From the NCBI GenBank assembly GCA_029433525.1, contig JAQTIF010000001.1:1984001-2048000 (forward strand): a stretch of 64,000 nucleotides of DNA, given 5' to 3'. Shown here piece by piece: positions 51,470-60,755 of this stretch (position 1 is the first letter of the stretch; each line of letters starts with the position of its first letter). Below the pieces are notes generated by a model that saw only the letters and a program-made list of their open reading frames with translations, did no database searches and was not told where the DNA came from. The position numbers and the translations under genes are program-made. This stretch comes from Enterobacteriaceae bacterium ESL0689 (GTDB taxonomy: Bacteria; Pseudomonadota; Gammaproteobacteria; Enterobacterales; Enterobacteriaceae).

Positions 51470-52882
51470 ATGACTAAAAAATTATTCTGTATGCAAAGGA
51501 TATTTATATTATTGTTTTTTTGTGTTGTTTCCTTTGTGACCAGGGCGGAAGCTGTTGATCTTAAGCCAGGGCAGACCAAAACCCTGCATTTTGATAGCCC
51601 AGTCAGTACAGTGTTTGTATCAGATCCTACGGTAGCTGATTATAAGATTGTTAATAGTAAAGATCTTGTGTTATATGCCCGTAAAATGGGGACTTCACAA
51701 CTTATTGTATACGGTTCCCAGTCTAAAGTATTAATGAATATCAGTATTGATGTTGACCCTTTGCTGAGTGATATTCGTACTCGTATTGCACATGAGTATC
51801 CAGGCAGTGCGGTGGAGGTAAAACGGTTCCAGAATGGTGAAAAAGCTTCGTGGCTTTTAACGGGAACAGTCCCAGATGAAGAAACGCGAGATGGTATTTA
51901 TCAACTCGTTGGTAGCCTTGTAGGAACTGATGGTCGTGAGGAAAGAAAAGAATATAAAGATCAGGCGTTAGGTATTGATAAAATCCCTGTTTCATATGAC
52001 AAATATTACGACAACGTCATTAATCACTTGCAAATACCCTCATCGAATCAAGTCAATGTGCAGTTGACAGTGGTGGAAGTTAGTAAACAGTTTACAGATA
52101 ATCTGGGGATCGAATGGAGTAGCCTTAAACTGGATAGTATTATCAATGGTGTCAGCGGTAATGATGCAGTTAACTCGCCAGGTACCTTTAATTTGTTAGG
52201 TTTTCGTCATGGTTTTGATGCTAATAATATCAGTACATTAATTAATGCAGTTAAAAACGATGAAATTGCACGGGTGCTGGCACAACCTAATTTAACAGTG
52301 CTATCTGGTGAATCGGCAAGTTTCCTTGTTGGCGGAGAAATTCCTATTTTAGTTAAAGATAAGGATACAACATCAGTAGAATATAAAGAGTATGGTATTC
52401 GTTTAAATGTCACCGCTAAAGTAGAAAAACGTCAGAAGATAAGATTGATGGTTGCCAATGAGTTAAGCAGTGTTACAGGTTCCTACTCTTACAATGAATA
52501 CCAGGTTCCCATGCTGCGTACTCGTCGTTCGGTTTCAACCATTGAACTGGCCGATGGAGATAGCTTTGTTATTGGTGGTTTGTTAAGTGAATCTGATCGG
52601 GAATCGTTAACTAAAGTTCCATTTATTGGTGATATTCCTATATTAGGGGCATTAGCACGTCATTCTGGAACAGATAGAAATAAAACTGAACTGGTGGTTT
52701 TTGCGACGGTTAATCTGGTTAAACCACATCCTAAATCATCAGCGAATATAAGATTGCCTGCATTTCGTCGTACCTCGTCAGATAAACTGTTTTTTAATGT
52801 CGGTGTTGATAGTAAGGTACGAGAAAATCGCTTAGAAGGTAATGCGGGACGTTTTCTTGAACAGGGTGGTTTTGCCCGCTAA
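51470..52882 (+). CDS. rcpA: Outer-membrane secretin RcpA/CpaC
   Basis: 470-aa secretin forming the outer-membrane pore for the Flp pilus. Signal peptide 1-28 (core FILLFFCVVSFV, cut after AEA). Pilus-type N-terminal domain (VDLKPGQTKTLHF through SQLIVYG), a BON-like segment, then the secretin core with ARVLAQPNLTVLSGESASFL, GGEIPI and the VPFIGDIPILGALAR beta-lip motif. ATG 51470 is preferred to 51431, which would put 13 polar residues before the leader. No rcpB/cpaD-like gene follows; tadZ comes next. Confidence 0.92.
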   Translation: MTKKLFCMQRIFILLFFCVVSFVTRAEAVDLKPGQTKTLHFDSPVSTVFVSDPTVADYKIVNSKDLVLYARKMGTSQLIVYGSQSKVLMNISIDVDPLLSDIRTRIAHEYPGSAVEVKRFQNGEKASWLLTGTVPDEETRDGIYQLVGSLVGTDGREERKEYKDQALGIDKIPVSYDKYYDNVINHLQIPSSNQVNVQLTVVEVSKQFTDNLGIEWSSLKLDSIINGVSGNDAVNSPGTFNLLGFRHGFDANNISTLINAVKNDEIARVLAQPNLTVLSGESASFLVGGEIPILVKDKDTTSVEYKEYGIRLNVTAKVEKRQKIRLMVANELSSVTGSYSYNEYQVPMLRTRRSVSTIELADGDSFVIGGLLSESDRESLTKVPFIGDIPILGALARHSGTDRNKTELVVFATVNLVKPHPKSSANIRLPAFRRTSSDKLFFNVGVDSKVRENRLEGNAGRFLEQGGFAR

Positions 52883-52959
52883 TTGTTATTTAATTGGCTG
52901 TAACAATTATGTTTTTATTATTTAATTGGTGTGGTCAATTATTTCTGGAGTAAATTTTA

Positions 52960-54114
52960 ATGAAGCTATTTTCAGATACAAAAAAGAAAAGTGAACCTGA
53001 TGCCACACAAAAACCCAAAAAGGGAGCTGGTGGACAATCCATTGTCGTTGTATCTTCAAATGAAGAGTTGCTTTCTAATATTACTAATCTGCTATCGATT
53101 AATAACTTCAATAATATAATTACTCGCCCTGTTAGTTTTCTTAATTTACAGGATGATAATGCTTTACGTGGTGCTGCAGTTGTCATTATTGATATTGGCG
53201 ATCTTATCGATATACCTAAGATTTGTGAAACGGCTACCTTATTAATTCCTGCCAGTGCACGTCAGGTTTTTTTAGGCAATAATGATTCTATTGCTTTTGC
53301 TCAGGCATTGATTAGTGCAGGTATCGATTATCTGCATATCAAATCGCAACTACCACAGCTGATAGGGCACCTGCAACAACCGGATACTGTCATTTCAGCG
53401 TCGCGCAGTATCATGAAAATTAGTATATTGGGTTGTAAGGGGGGAGCAGGTACTTCGACGGTAGCATGGCAGATTTTTAAGTCAATTGGTATGCAGTCGT
53501 CGATTTCTTCTCTGTTGGTTCAGGGGGCAAGTGGTAGTCGTGATTTAGATTTGATCACCGCTCAGCCATTACCTCGTGATGGTGGTATTGTTGAAATAGA
53601 GTCTAACCAGTCTGTACGCATTGAAACATTGAATGATATCTGGAATTATGAAGATAATCGTTTTAATCATTTTAATTTAGTTATTTTCGATCATGATGCA
53701 CATGCTCAGTCTTATGAGACTCTTGAACCTGTGTTCACAGAATCAAATACATTGATTCTTGTTATCAATCGGGATCTAAGTACTCTACGATTAGCAAAGT
53801 ATCTGTTAGATGCAAAACAGCGTTTTGATATATCACGTAATAATAAAACGCAGCGTATTTTTATTTGTTTGAATGAAAATCACCCGGTACAAAAAGGTGA
53901 GTTATATAATGATGATATTGAAGAATATCTTGGTTCTCCGATAGCAGTGGTCAATCCCTGGAATATGAAGAAAGATAAAAATCAGGGGTTAACGGCATCT
54001 CCACTGTGGCGTTTTACTGAGCAAAATTTATTAGGAAAGACGGAACATCATCATTCGGAGAAGAAAACATTGCTTTCATCGTTTTTAGTATCACGTGCTG
54101 GTAATAAACGATAA
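52960..54114 (+). CDS. tadZ: Pilus localisation ATPase TadZ/CpaE
   Basis: 384-aa protein combining an atypical receiver domain (about 26-140, lacking the usual phosphoacceptor pattern) with a ParA/MinD-like domain whose deviant Walker A is KGGAGTST (160-167). TadZ/CpaE places the Tad machine at the cell pole. The downstream roadblock-GTPase genes make localisation control especially interesting here. Canonical position before tadA. Confidence 0.88.
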   Translation: MKLFSDTKKKSEPDATQKPKKGAGGQSIVVVSSNEELLSNITNLLSINNFNNIITRPVSFLNLQDDNALRGAAVVIIDIGDLIDIPKICETATLLIPASARQVFLGNNDSIAFAQALISAGIDYLHIKSQLPQLIGHLQQPDTVISASRSIMKISILGCKGGAGTSTVAWQIFKSIGMQSSISSLLVQGASGSRDLDLITAQPLPRDGGIVEIESNQSVRIETLNDIWNYEDNRFNHFNLVIFDHDAHAQSYETLEPVFTESNTLILVINRDLSTLRLAKYLLDAKQRFDISRNNKTQRIFICLNENHPVQKGELYNDDIEEYLGSPIAVVNPWNMKKDKNQGLTASPLWRFTEQNLLGKTEHHHSEKKTLLSSFLVSRAGNKR

Positions 54115-54171
54115 TATTTTGTATTTTACTACAGAGCAGCTGGGTATTAATTTTTAGGGGTAATCGTAGCG

Positions 54172-55461
54172 ATGGATGCTGAGAATTTTGAAACTTTTTT
54201 CTATCTTCGTGAACAGGTGCTTAAGGGTATTGATTTAGAACGCATTGATCAATTGCGTAATGATTATCAGGCTCTGTTGCGTGAAGTCGGTAGTGTCATT
54301 GCTCGTCAGATAGCCAGTACTGGTCAGTACTTATCAGCCAAAGATAGCGAGGAATTATGTAAACTGGTTACTGATGAAATAACCGGTTATGGACCATTAC
54401 GTGAATTAATGGAAGATGATACCGTTAGCGATATTTTAGTTAATGGACCTGAGCATATTTTTGTTGAGCGATTTGGTAAACTTGAACAGGTTGATAAGAG
54501 TTTTCTTAATAATGAGCAGCTTACTGATATTGCCCGACGATTAGTATCAAGGGTAGGACGTCGTGTAGATGACTCGCAACCTTTGGTCGATGCCAGAATG
54601 CCCGATGGCAGTCGTTTAAATGTAGTTATTTCGCCTGTTGCTTTGGATGGTGCAGCGATCTCCATTCGTAAATTTGGTAAAGGAAAGAAAACGCTGGCTG
54701 ACCTGGTGGAATATGGCAGTATTAATGAGATGATGGCTAATTTTCTGGTCATTGCCAGCCGCTGTCGTGTCAATATTATTGTGTCAGGGGGTACAGGTTC
54801 AGGGAAAACCACATTACTTAACGCGATGTCACAATATATCAATGAAGACGAGCGAGTGTTAACGCTGGAGGATGCTGCAGAGTTGCGTTTACAGCAACCA
54901 CATGTTGTACGCCTTGAAACACGAATGGCCGGTTCGGAGAATAAAGGGGTAGTGAGTATGCGTAATCTGGTAGTTAACGCATTACGTATGCGCCCGGACA
55001 GGATTATTGTGGGGGAATGTCGTGGCGAAGAAGCATTTGAAATGTTACAGGCAATGAATACGGGTCATGATGGTTCCATGTCTACTTTGCATGCCAACTC
55101 GCCACGTGATGCGCTATCTCGTCTGGAAAGTATGATCATGATGTCCAGTGCAACATTACCATTGGTTGCAATACGTCGTAATATTGCTTCGGCAGTTAAC
55201 ATCATTGTTCAGGTATCGCGTTTGCCTGATGGCTCGCGTAAAGTGATCAATATTTCTGAAGTTATGGGCATGGAAGGTGAAAATATTATTCTGCAGGATA
55301 TATTTAGCTTTACACCAGATTCTGAGCGTAATGAATATGGTAAAATACAGGGTACTTTTACCTGTTTTGGTTTGTTGCAACGCTCGGCTGTTTATCGGCA
55401 GGCGATAACACAAGGTTTACTTGAACCTTTACAACAGCTGTTTGGAAATCGGGCGCTATGA
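54172..55461 (+). CDS. tadA: Flp pilus assembly/retraction ATPase TadA/CpaF
   Basis: 429-aa hexameric secretion ATPase. N-terminal domain 1-170; Walker A GGTGSGKTT at 206-214; Walker B region RPDRIIVGECRGEEAFEML; His-box GHDGSMSTLHANSPRDAL. TadA ATPases can power both extension and retraction. The stop overlaps tadB by 4 bp (ATGA). Confidence 0.96.
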   Translation: MDAENFETFFYLREQVLKGIDLERIDQLRNDYQALLREVGSVIARQIASTGQYLSAKDSEELCKLVTDEITGYGPLRELMEDDTVSDILVNGPEHIFVERFGKLEQVDKSFLNNEQLTDIARRLVSRVGRRVDDSQPLVDARMPDGSRLNVVISPVALDGAAISIRKFGKGKKTLADLVEYGSINEMMANFLVIASRCRVNIIVSGGTGSGKTTLLNAMSQYINEDERVLTLEDAAELRLQQPHVVRLETRMAGSENKGVVSMRNLVVNALRMRPDRIIVGECRGEEAFEMLQAMNTGHDGSMSTLHANSPRDALSRLESMIMMSSATLPLVAIRRNIASAVNIIVQVSRLPDGSRKVINISEVMGMEGENIILQDIFSFTPDSERNEYGKIQGTFTCFGLLQRSAVYRQAITQGLLEPLQQLFGNRAL

Positions 55462-56360
55462 TAATTATATTTAGTATTTTATTTCTGACTGGGTTAGTTA
55501 ACCTGTTTTTATGGTCGCGCCAGCAAAAGCGCATGGAACGCTTACAGGTTGCTGAAGCGGCACGTGAAAAGGCCGAATTCAGGAATAAAATCCAGCGTAA
55601 TCCTTTTGGACAAGCGGTATCGAATAATATTGCGACATTACACTTTCACTTTATTGGTGATGATAAGAACAGATTACTTCGCCATGTTTTTATTGTAATT
55701 TGTATTCAGATAGCCGGACTCTATATTAATAAAAATTATCTCGCAATGAGCCCGCTTTTTGTACAGCCAATAGTTTTTGTGTTAACGCTATATGTACTTT
55801 ATTTAAAAAGTAAAAAAAAGTTACGTCAGGAATTTGAAGAGCAGTTTTCGGAAGCTTTAAATATTATTAATAGTTCAATCCGTGCTGGTAATTCGGTAAT
55901 CCAGGGCATAGAGCAATGTGGTGAAAAGATACACGGTACGTTGGGTAAAGAGTTCAAAAACATATCGCAGCGACTGGAGATTGGTGAAGATATATCTCGT
56001 GTTTTTATGGATTCCTGGGAAAAACTTCCCTTTCATGAATATTACTTTTTTATTATTACAGTTCAGATTAACATGAAAGGTGGTGGTCAGGTTAGAGAAG
56101 TGATGTCGCGTCTTGGTAAATTGATTTCAAATGCGAGAATAATGGAAAAGAAAAAATACGCTATGACGTCTGAGGCACGTATGTCAGTTAAAATTCTGGC
56201 TTGTATACCATTGCTTTTTTTGCTTTTTCTAAAATTTCAGGCGCCAGAAAGTATGGAAATACTGCTTCATCACCCGATAGGACAGATATTGTTATATTAT
56301 GCGGCTGGTAGTATTTTACTGGGATTGTTAATAGTCTGGTCAATGATGAATAAAGTGTAA
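55458..56360 (+). CDS. tadB: Inner-membrane platform protein TadB
   Basis: 300-aa T2SSF-domain membrane protein. Hydrophobic segments at both ends and in the middle flank a cytoplasmic part with the GspF-like motifs INSSIRAGNSVIQGIEQCG and ISQRLEIGEDISRVF. Pairs with TadC as the platform on TadA. Starts within the tadA stop. Confidence 0.93.
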   Translation: MIIIFSILFLTGLVNLFLWSRQQKRMERLQVAEAAREKAEFRNKIQRNPFGQAVSNNIATLHFHFIGDDKNRLLRHVFIVICIQIAGLYINKNYLAMSPLFVQPIVFVLTLYVLYLKSKKKLRQEFEEQFSEALNIINSSIRAGNSVIQGIEQCGEKIHGTLGKEFKNISQRLEIGEDISRVFMDSWEKLPFHEYYFFIITVQINMKGGGQVREVMSRLGKLISNARIMEKKKYAMTSEARMSVKILACIPLLFLLFLKFQAPESMEILLHHPIGQILLYYAAGSILLGLLIVWSMMNKV

Positions 56361-56373
56361 CAGGTGAGCTATT

Positions 56374-57222
56374 ATGCTGTTTTATATGATTGCATTGATA
56401 TTTTTGATGATAGGCGCAGGTGGCTTATCGCATCTTGCCATGAAAAAGAAACGTCGTGATCAAATTGCTTTTTTAATACAGCAAAGTAGTCAGCAAAGAA
56501 ATGATACATCAACGGAAATTGTAACGCCTATTGAAAGGATAATGCGTAAATCCAGCCGTCTCGTTTCTGTTAGTGCCATGCTGGATAAAAACTTTCTTGC
56601 TAAAGTACTAATTGCACTGGTTTTAATAGTAATATTGCTATTTATTAATTTATCAGGCATCTATACTATCGCTCGTGATATGTTAGCTGTTTATGCATTG
56701 ATCATCATAGCGTTGGTGATTTTATTACCTAGCAGAATTAAGGAATCTGCTATAAAGAGAAAAATGAAATCTGTTTCTTTGGATTTGCCATTTGTCATTG
56801 ATTTAATGGCTGTTTGTGTGCAATCGGGAATGTCAATTGAGAAGGCGATTCATCACATTGCAGAAAATTTTTATATGATCAATCCTGCAATTGCGACCCT
56901 GTTTGAGAGAGCAGTGTTAAAAACGGAAGTAAACGGTATTAATGCTGCGCTGGAACAACTCTATGAAGAAGTACCGTCAAAAGAAGTCAGAATGCTTTGT
57001 TCAACGCTACAACAAAGTATCAAATACGGCTCTTCAGTTTATCAGGTTCTTATTGATCTCTCCCAGGAAATGCGTGAGATACAGTTGCTGAATACGGAAG
57101 AAAAAGTTGCAAGTTTGTCAGCAAAAATGTCATTGCCAATGATTATATTGATCATGTTCCCTTTACTTGTTATTGTTGCTGGCCCAGGGTTAATAAGGAT
57201 GGCCTCACAATGGAGCGTGTAA
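56374..57222 (+). CDS. tadC: Inner-membrane platform protein TadC
   Basis: 282-aa T2SSF protein with membrane helices at about 1-20, 75-110 and 255-280, and the motif LPFVIDLMAVCVQSGMSIEKAI characteristic of TadC. The 3' end overlaps tadD by 13 bp. Confidence 0.93.
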   Translation: MLFYMIALIFLMIGAGGLSHLAMKKKRRDQIAFLIQQSSQQRNDTSTEIVTPIERIMRKSSRLVSVSAMLDKNFLAKVLIALVLIVILLFINLSGIYTIARDMLAVYALIIIALVILLPSRIKESAIKRKMKSVSLDLPFVIDLMAVCVQSGMSIEKAIHHIAENFYMINPAIATLFERAVLKTEVNGINAALEQLYEEVPSKEVRMLCSTLQQSIKYGSSVYQVLIDLSQEMREIQLLNTEEKVASLSAKMSLPMIILIMFPLLVIVAGPGLIRMASQWSV

Positions 57223-58550
57223 TCAGATTTAAGTTCACAACAGTACTGCTGACACTACTTTTTTTAAGTGGCTGTAGTGGATCGTTTAGTAATAATGAGG
57301 AGCTTAATGATAGCCAGCGAGAGTATATTCTCAGTAAAGTTAATAATTATAATGGTTTAATTAAACTTTATCGTGAAAAACTGAGTCGTAAAGAAGATAA
57401 GGATACACGTTATCGCTTAGCTGAATATTATTATCTTGCGGAAGATTTTGACTCTTCTCGTCAGTATCTACAACCACTTGTTGCAGGTAAGCCTAATGAG
57501 AAGGTTTTGTTGTTAGAAAGTAAAAACTTAATGGAGCTTGGGAATAATTCTGAAGCGCAGAAGACAGTTGCAGAGATACTAAAACAAAATGTTAAAAATG
57601 GTGAAGCCTGGAACATGCAGGGTATTCTGTTGACTCAGAGTGGTGATTTTACCGGAGCTTACCGTTCATTTGATAATGCCAGAAAATACTTTGTTGATGA
57701 TGACGTTGTGCTGAATAATCTCGCGATGCTGGCTATCATGCAAAATGATTACCCCAGAGCCAGAGACTATCTTCTCCCCTTATATAACAGGGGACACGCA
57801 AGTCAAAAAGCGTTACATAATCTGGTTTATGTGTTGGTGAAACTTGGTGATGTTAACTCCGCAGCGAATATTCTGCAGCAGGAAAAAATGGCTGATCATA
57901 CTGATGAGTTGATGGAGGCATTAGCAAAAGTAAATCCACGTCCTTATGATCAACTTTCTCTTGCTTCCGGGGCAGTGGCGCCAATGACGACATCTGCAAA
58001 GCAGGGTATGCAGGATAAACCTCAAACATCAGATGCAGTAAAAGGTATTATTAGCGGTACATCTGCAACAACGGCTCAAACTGTGGCAAATATGCCAGTA
58101 TCTCCTTCTCAGAACAAAGGCACTCAATCGCTTATATCTGCACGGAGTTCTGGGAATGAAATGCAGGGATCACCGGAGACAGTTTCTTTATCACAGACGG
58201 GGGGACTAAAAGAAATATCTGAGGTACGCTCTGGACGACATCCTGGATATTTTCGTATGACACTGGAATCCCAACAGATGATTAATTTCCGTGAAATTCC
58301 CAGTACTGAAAAAAACAAATGTGTTTTTGAGTTGCAAAATGTTAAGTTAAATCAAGAACTGCTCCGTGCAGCTAATGATATTCCAAGAAAACATTCAAAT
58401 ATTAGTAAGTTAACATTTCTTCAGAGTCAGTCAGATACTGTTTTAGTTGAGTTTGAATTCACTCATCCGCTGGCAAAAAAGAATGTATTCAGAGTAACGA
58501 ATAATAAAACACAAGGGAAGAAATTAGTATTTGATATTTACAATGGCTAG
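57210..58550 (+). CDS. tadD: TPR lipoprotein TadD with extra C-terminal AMIN-like domain
   Basis: 446-aa lipoprotein: leader with LLFLSGC lipobox (Cys22), then tetratricopeptide-like repeats (about 60-260; e.g. AWNMQGILLTQSGDFTGAYRSF, split at 134-155). TadD is a secretin pilotin-like factor in Tad systems and is usually about 250 residues. Here a Ser/Thr/Gln-rich linker (265-345) leads to an extra domain, 346-446, with alternating beta strands ending VFRVTNNKTQGKKLVFDIYNG, similar in pattern to AMIN domains of PilQ and amidases, which bind peptidoglycan. This fusion is inferred from pattern only. Confidence 0.85.
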   Translation: MERVIRFKFTTVLLTLLFLSGCSGSFSNNEELNDSQREYILSKVNNYNGLIKLYREKLSRKEDKDTRYRLAEYYYLAEDFDSSRQYLQPLVAGKPNEKVLLLESKNLMELGNNSEAQKTVAEILKQNVKNGEAWNMQGILLTQSGDFTGAYRSFDNARKYFVDDDVVLNNLAMLAIMQNDYPRARDYLLPLYNRGHASQKALHNLVYVLVKLGDVNSAANILQQEKMADHTDELMEALAKVNPRPYDQLSLASGAVAPMTTSAKQGMQDKPQTSDAVKGIISGTSATTAQTVANMPVSPSQNKGTQSLISARSSGNEMQGSPETVSLSQTGGLKEISEVRSGRHPGYFRMTLESQQMINFREIPSTEKNKCVFELQNVKLNQELLRAANDIPRKHSNISKLTFLQSQSDTVLVEFEFTHPLAKKNVFRVTNNKTQGKKLVFDIYNG

Positions 58551-58585
58551 CTAATTCAACTTGTTTATACGATGGAAATTGTACA

Positions 58586-59047
58586 ATGAAGATCTATGAA
58601 TATAAAGACCAGCTTGTTCAGGTACCAGAAGGTATCACTCATTTGATGATTGGGGCAGATGGCGTACTACGCGGTTATCGTACTAAACCAGATACATCAT
58701 TACCTAAACCCTGGGAAAAATACGAAAGTGTTCTGCCTGTTGTTCTTAACTGGGATAAATCGCTTTGTGATATTAGCGGGCTACGGGAATATTCTCCCAT
58801 TGTTATCCATGAATTCGCACCCCCAGGAACAATGCCTTTCCATGTCGGTGATAAATATACATTGAAAGCGACAATCAATGAAGAGCTCTGCCTGACTTCT
58901 GAGGTTCACGCAGTGGTGAGCTGTTATACTCCAGGTATGAAACCGTGGTGCCAGGTATTAAAATTAAAAGTTGATGGGCTTTCTATCGATAATATCTTGC
59001 TGGCAAGTGTCAAAGAAGTAATTTTTGACTTACAGACCAATAATTAA
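58586..59047 (+). CDS. Unrecognised 153-aa protein heading the roadblock-GTPase insert
   Basis: No family recognised. The protein has no signal peptide or membrane helix and reads as a soluble beta-rich protein, with MKIYEYKDQLVQVPEGITHL at the start, four cysteines (61, 97, 107 and 117), and FAPPGTMPFHVGDKYTLKAT in the middle. It lies 35 bp after tadD and 29 bp before the roadblock gene, in the same direction, with GGAA 8 bp before the ATG, so it is probably part of the same transcript and cytoplasmic, perhaps a partner of the GTPase. Start at ATG 58586 is the first in frame. Confidence 0.75.
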   Translation: MKIYEYKDQLVQVPEGITHLMIGADGVLRGYRTKPDTSLPKPWEKYESVLPVVLNWDKSLCDISGLREYSPIVIHEFAPPGTMPFHVGDKYTLKATINEELCLTSEVHAVVSCYTPGMKPWCQVLKLKVDGLSIDNILLASVKEVIFDLQTNN

Positions 59048-59076
59048 TTACAATCAGGAAGCCACAGGAGAAAATA

Positions 59077-59442
59077 ATGGCAGAATTCGAGAAGTTACTG
59101 GATAGTCTGGTGAATCTTGATGGCGCTTTAGGTGCAGCATTAGTCGACGCACGTAATGGTATGATGCTATATGGTGTAGGCTCTGTGGGGTTAGATATTG
59201 AAATCGCTGCAGCTTCAATCACCGATGTTCTTCGTGCTAATATAAAAATGCTAAAATTAATGGCGAGTACTGACGAGGTAGAAGATATTCTGATTACATT
59301 AGGAAAACAATATCATATCGTCAGACCAGTCAAAGCAATTGATGGTATTTTTGTTTACACTATTCTTGATCGTCATAATGGAAACTTAGCATTAGCCAGA
59401 CGTAAAGTAACGGATGTTGAAGAATCTATCGTCGTATTATAA
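59077..59442 (+). CDS. Roadblock/LC7 domain protein (MglB/CvnB-like)
   Basis: 121-aa single-domain roadblock protein. The fold is indicated by LDGALGAALVDARNGMMLYG, then an amphipathic helix (IEIAAASITDVLRANIKMLK), EDILITLGKQYHIVRPVKAI, and a final strand/helix. Roadblock proteins form dimers that bind small GTPases; MglB is the GAP of MglA, and CvnB pairs with CvnD in Streptomyces. Very good RBS (CAGGAG). 24-45 bp before the GTPase gene depending on its start. I infer it is a GAP or platform for the adjacent GTPase. Confidence 0.85.
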   Translation: MAEFEKLLDSLVNLDGALGAALVDARNGMMLYGVGSVGLDIEIAAASITDVLRANIKMLKLMASTDEVEDILITLGKQYHIVRPVKAIDGIFVYTILDRHNGNLALARRKVTDVEESIVVL

Positions 59443-59486
59443 ATGTCTAACATCCATGACATGGAATGATAGGCATAAGGGTTGGG

Positions 59487-60050
59487 ATGATGAGAGACTA
59501 TAAAGTGATCCTGGTAGGCAATAGTGGTAGTGGTAAGACTACCGCTATTCGTAGCGTCAGTGAAATCAAAGCGATTTCAACAGACGTACAGGCAACGGAT
59601 CACCTAATTATAGGAAAAGAGACAACGACGGTAGGCTTTGATTATGGTGAGCTGACTATTCCTGGCGAACAATATCGTATGCGTCTTTATGGAACTCCAG
59701 GACAGGAACGCTTCGCATTTATGCGTGATATTCTGAAATGTGGCAGTGTTGGTATTTTATTATTAGTCGATAACCACTGCCCGGAACCACTGACTGAAGC
59801 GCGTAACTGGCTACATACATTGAAATCTGGTTCACTCGCAAATAAGAATGTAGTGATAATGTTAGGCATTGTTAAATGTGATCTGTCCCCGTTTCCCGAT
59901 ATTAAACAATATCAGCAGTTGTTGAGTGAGGAAGGTGAGTGCTTTCCTGTCGCGACGCTGGACGCACGTAACCCGGAAAGTGTTTTATTATTGCTAAAAG
60001 TTCTGTTTTATCGACTTAAGCATGCCAGAAATGAAGAGGTTTATTCCTGA
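59487..60050 (+). CDS. Ras-like small GTPase (MglA/CvnD type, COG2229-like)
   Basis: 187-aa G-protein. G1 P-loop GNSGSGKTT (11-19); G2/switch I around TTTVGFDYG (47-54); G3 as LYGTPGQERF (67-76), where the usual Asp of DxxG is Gly, as seen in CvnD-type GTPases; G4 as VKCD (129-132), in place of NKxD; G5 likely LDAR (158-161). Start ATG 59487 or 59490 (AAGGG at 59477) is preferred to 59466, which adds a poorly spaced leader. The stop overlaps the next gene (TGATG). Bound nucleotide GTP is inferred from family. Its likely regulators are encoded on either side. Confidence 0.87.
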   Translation: MMRDYKVILVGNSGSGKTTAIRSVSEIKAISTDVQATDHLIIGKETTTVGFDYGELTIPGEQYRMRLYGTPGQERFAFMRDILKCGSVGILLLVDNHCPEPLTEARNWLHTLKSGSLANKNVVIMLGIVKCDLSPFPDIKQYQQLLSEEGECFPVATLDARNPESVLLLLKVLFYRLKHARNEEVYS

Positions 60051-60745
60051 TGACAAGTATACTTCCTTTTGCTATTGATGATACAGAGAGTATCCCTGTT
60101 GAATCCAACCATGATATGACGCAACAAGATACTGCAGACATTGCTACTGAGTTTGGCTATGATATGACGCAACAAGATGCTGCAGACATTGCTACTGAAT
60201 TCAGTCATAATATGACTCAGCAAGATGTTGTAGATGTTACTACTGAATTTAGTCAGAATGGGGTTCAACAGAGCAATAGCACTGTTTTAACTGAGTCTAG
60301 TCAGTGCGAAATTCAGCAAAATACGATCGTGACCTCAACTGAAATGAATCAACAGATTCAACAGTTATTGTCAGAGTTTGCTCAGAATTATCCAGTGATG
60401 AGTGAATTGTTGGTTGCGACTAGCGATGGCTATGAAGTCGCAGCAGTTCTTAAAACGGAGGATTCTGGTCGCCTGCGTAAAATTGCCGCAATGACCAGTT
60501 CTTTATTAGGTATTGGCTCGGCTATATTAAATGAAATTGATGCTGGAGAGCAAAAAGCTATTACTGTTGAAGGTGAAAAGGATAATATCCTGCTATGGCA
60601 GATTGCGACTCATCACTTACCTTTATGCTTGACTGTTATAGCCTCTACTCATGAGCCACTTGGGCAGCTTTTCTGGCTATTACGTCAACTAGCAACCAGT
60701 ATTAGTGAAATTTGTAATACACAGCCTGAGCAACAGTTATCATAG
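60050..60745 (+). CDS. Second roadblock/LC7 protein, with N-terminal 16-residue repeats
   Basis: 231-aa protein. Residues 21-100 consist of five consecutive 16-residue units: the first three read HDMTQQDTADIATEFG, YDMTQQDAADIATEFS, HNMTQQDVVDVTTEFS; the fourth and fifth are eroded but keep QQ and T-E. The C-terminal part (about 101-225) is roadblock-like: YPVMSELLVATSDGYEVAAV, LRKIAAMTSSLLGIGSAILN, then QKAITVEGEKDNILLWQIA. The acidic/glutamine-rich repeats may form a flexible or helical arm for binding a partner. Translationally coupled to the GTPase by TGATG. Function inferred: GTPase partner distinct from the upstream roadblock. Confidence 0.85.
   Translation: MTSILPFAIDDTESIPVESNHDMTQQDTADIATEFGYDMTQQDAADIATEFSHNMTQQDVVDVTTEFSQNGVQQSNSTVLTESSQCEIQQNTIVTSTEMNQQIQQLLSEFAQNYPVMSELLVATSDGYEVAAVLKTEDSGRLRKIAAMTSSLLGIGSAILNEIDAGEQKAITVEGEKDNILLWQIATHHLPLCLTVIASTHEPLGQLFWLLRQLATSISEICNTQPEQQLS
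60110..60349 (+). repeat. Five tandem 48-bp coding repeats
   Basis: In-frame tandem units of 48 bp inside the second roadblock gene. The first two differ at a few bases (GATATGACGCAACAAGAT in both); the third is clearly related, the last two degenerate. Such arrays can change in copy number by slippage or recombination. Confidence 0.85.
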
Positions 60746-60755
60746 GAAATGCTTT

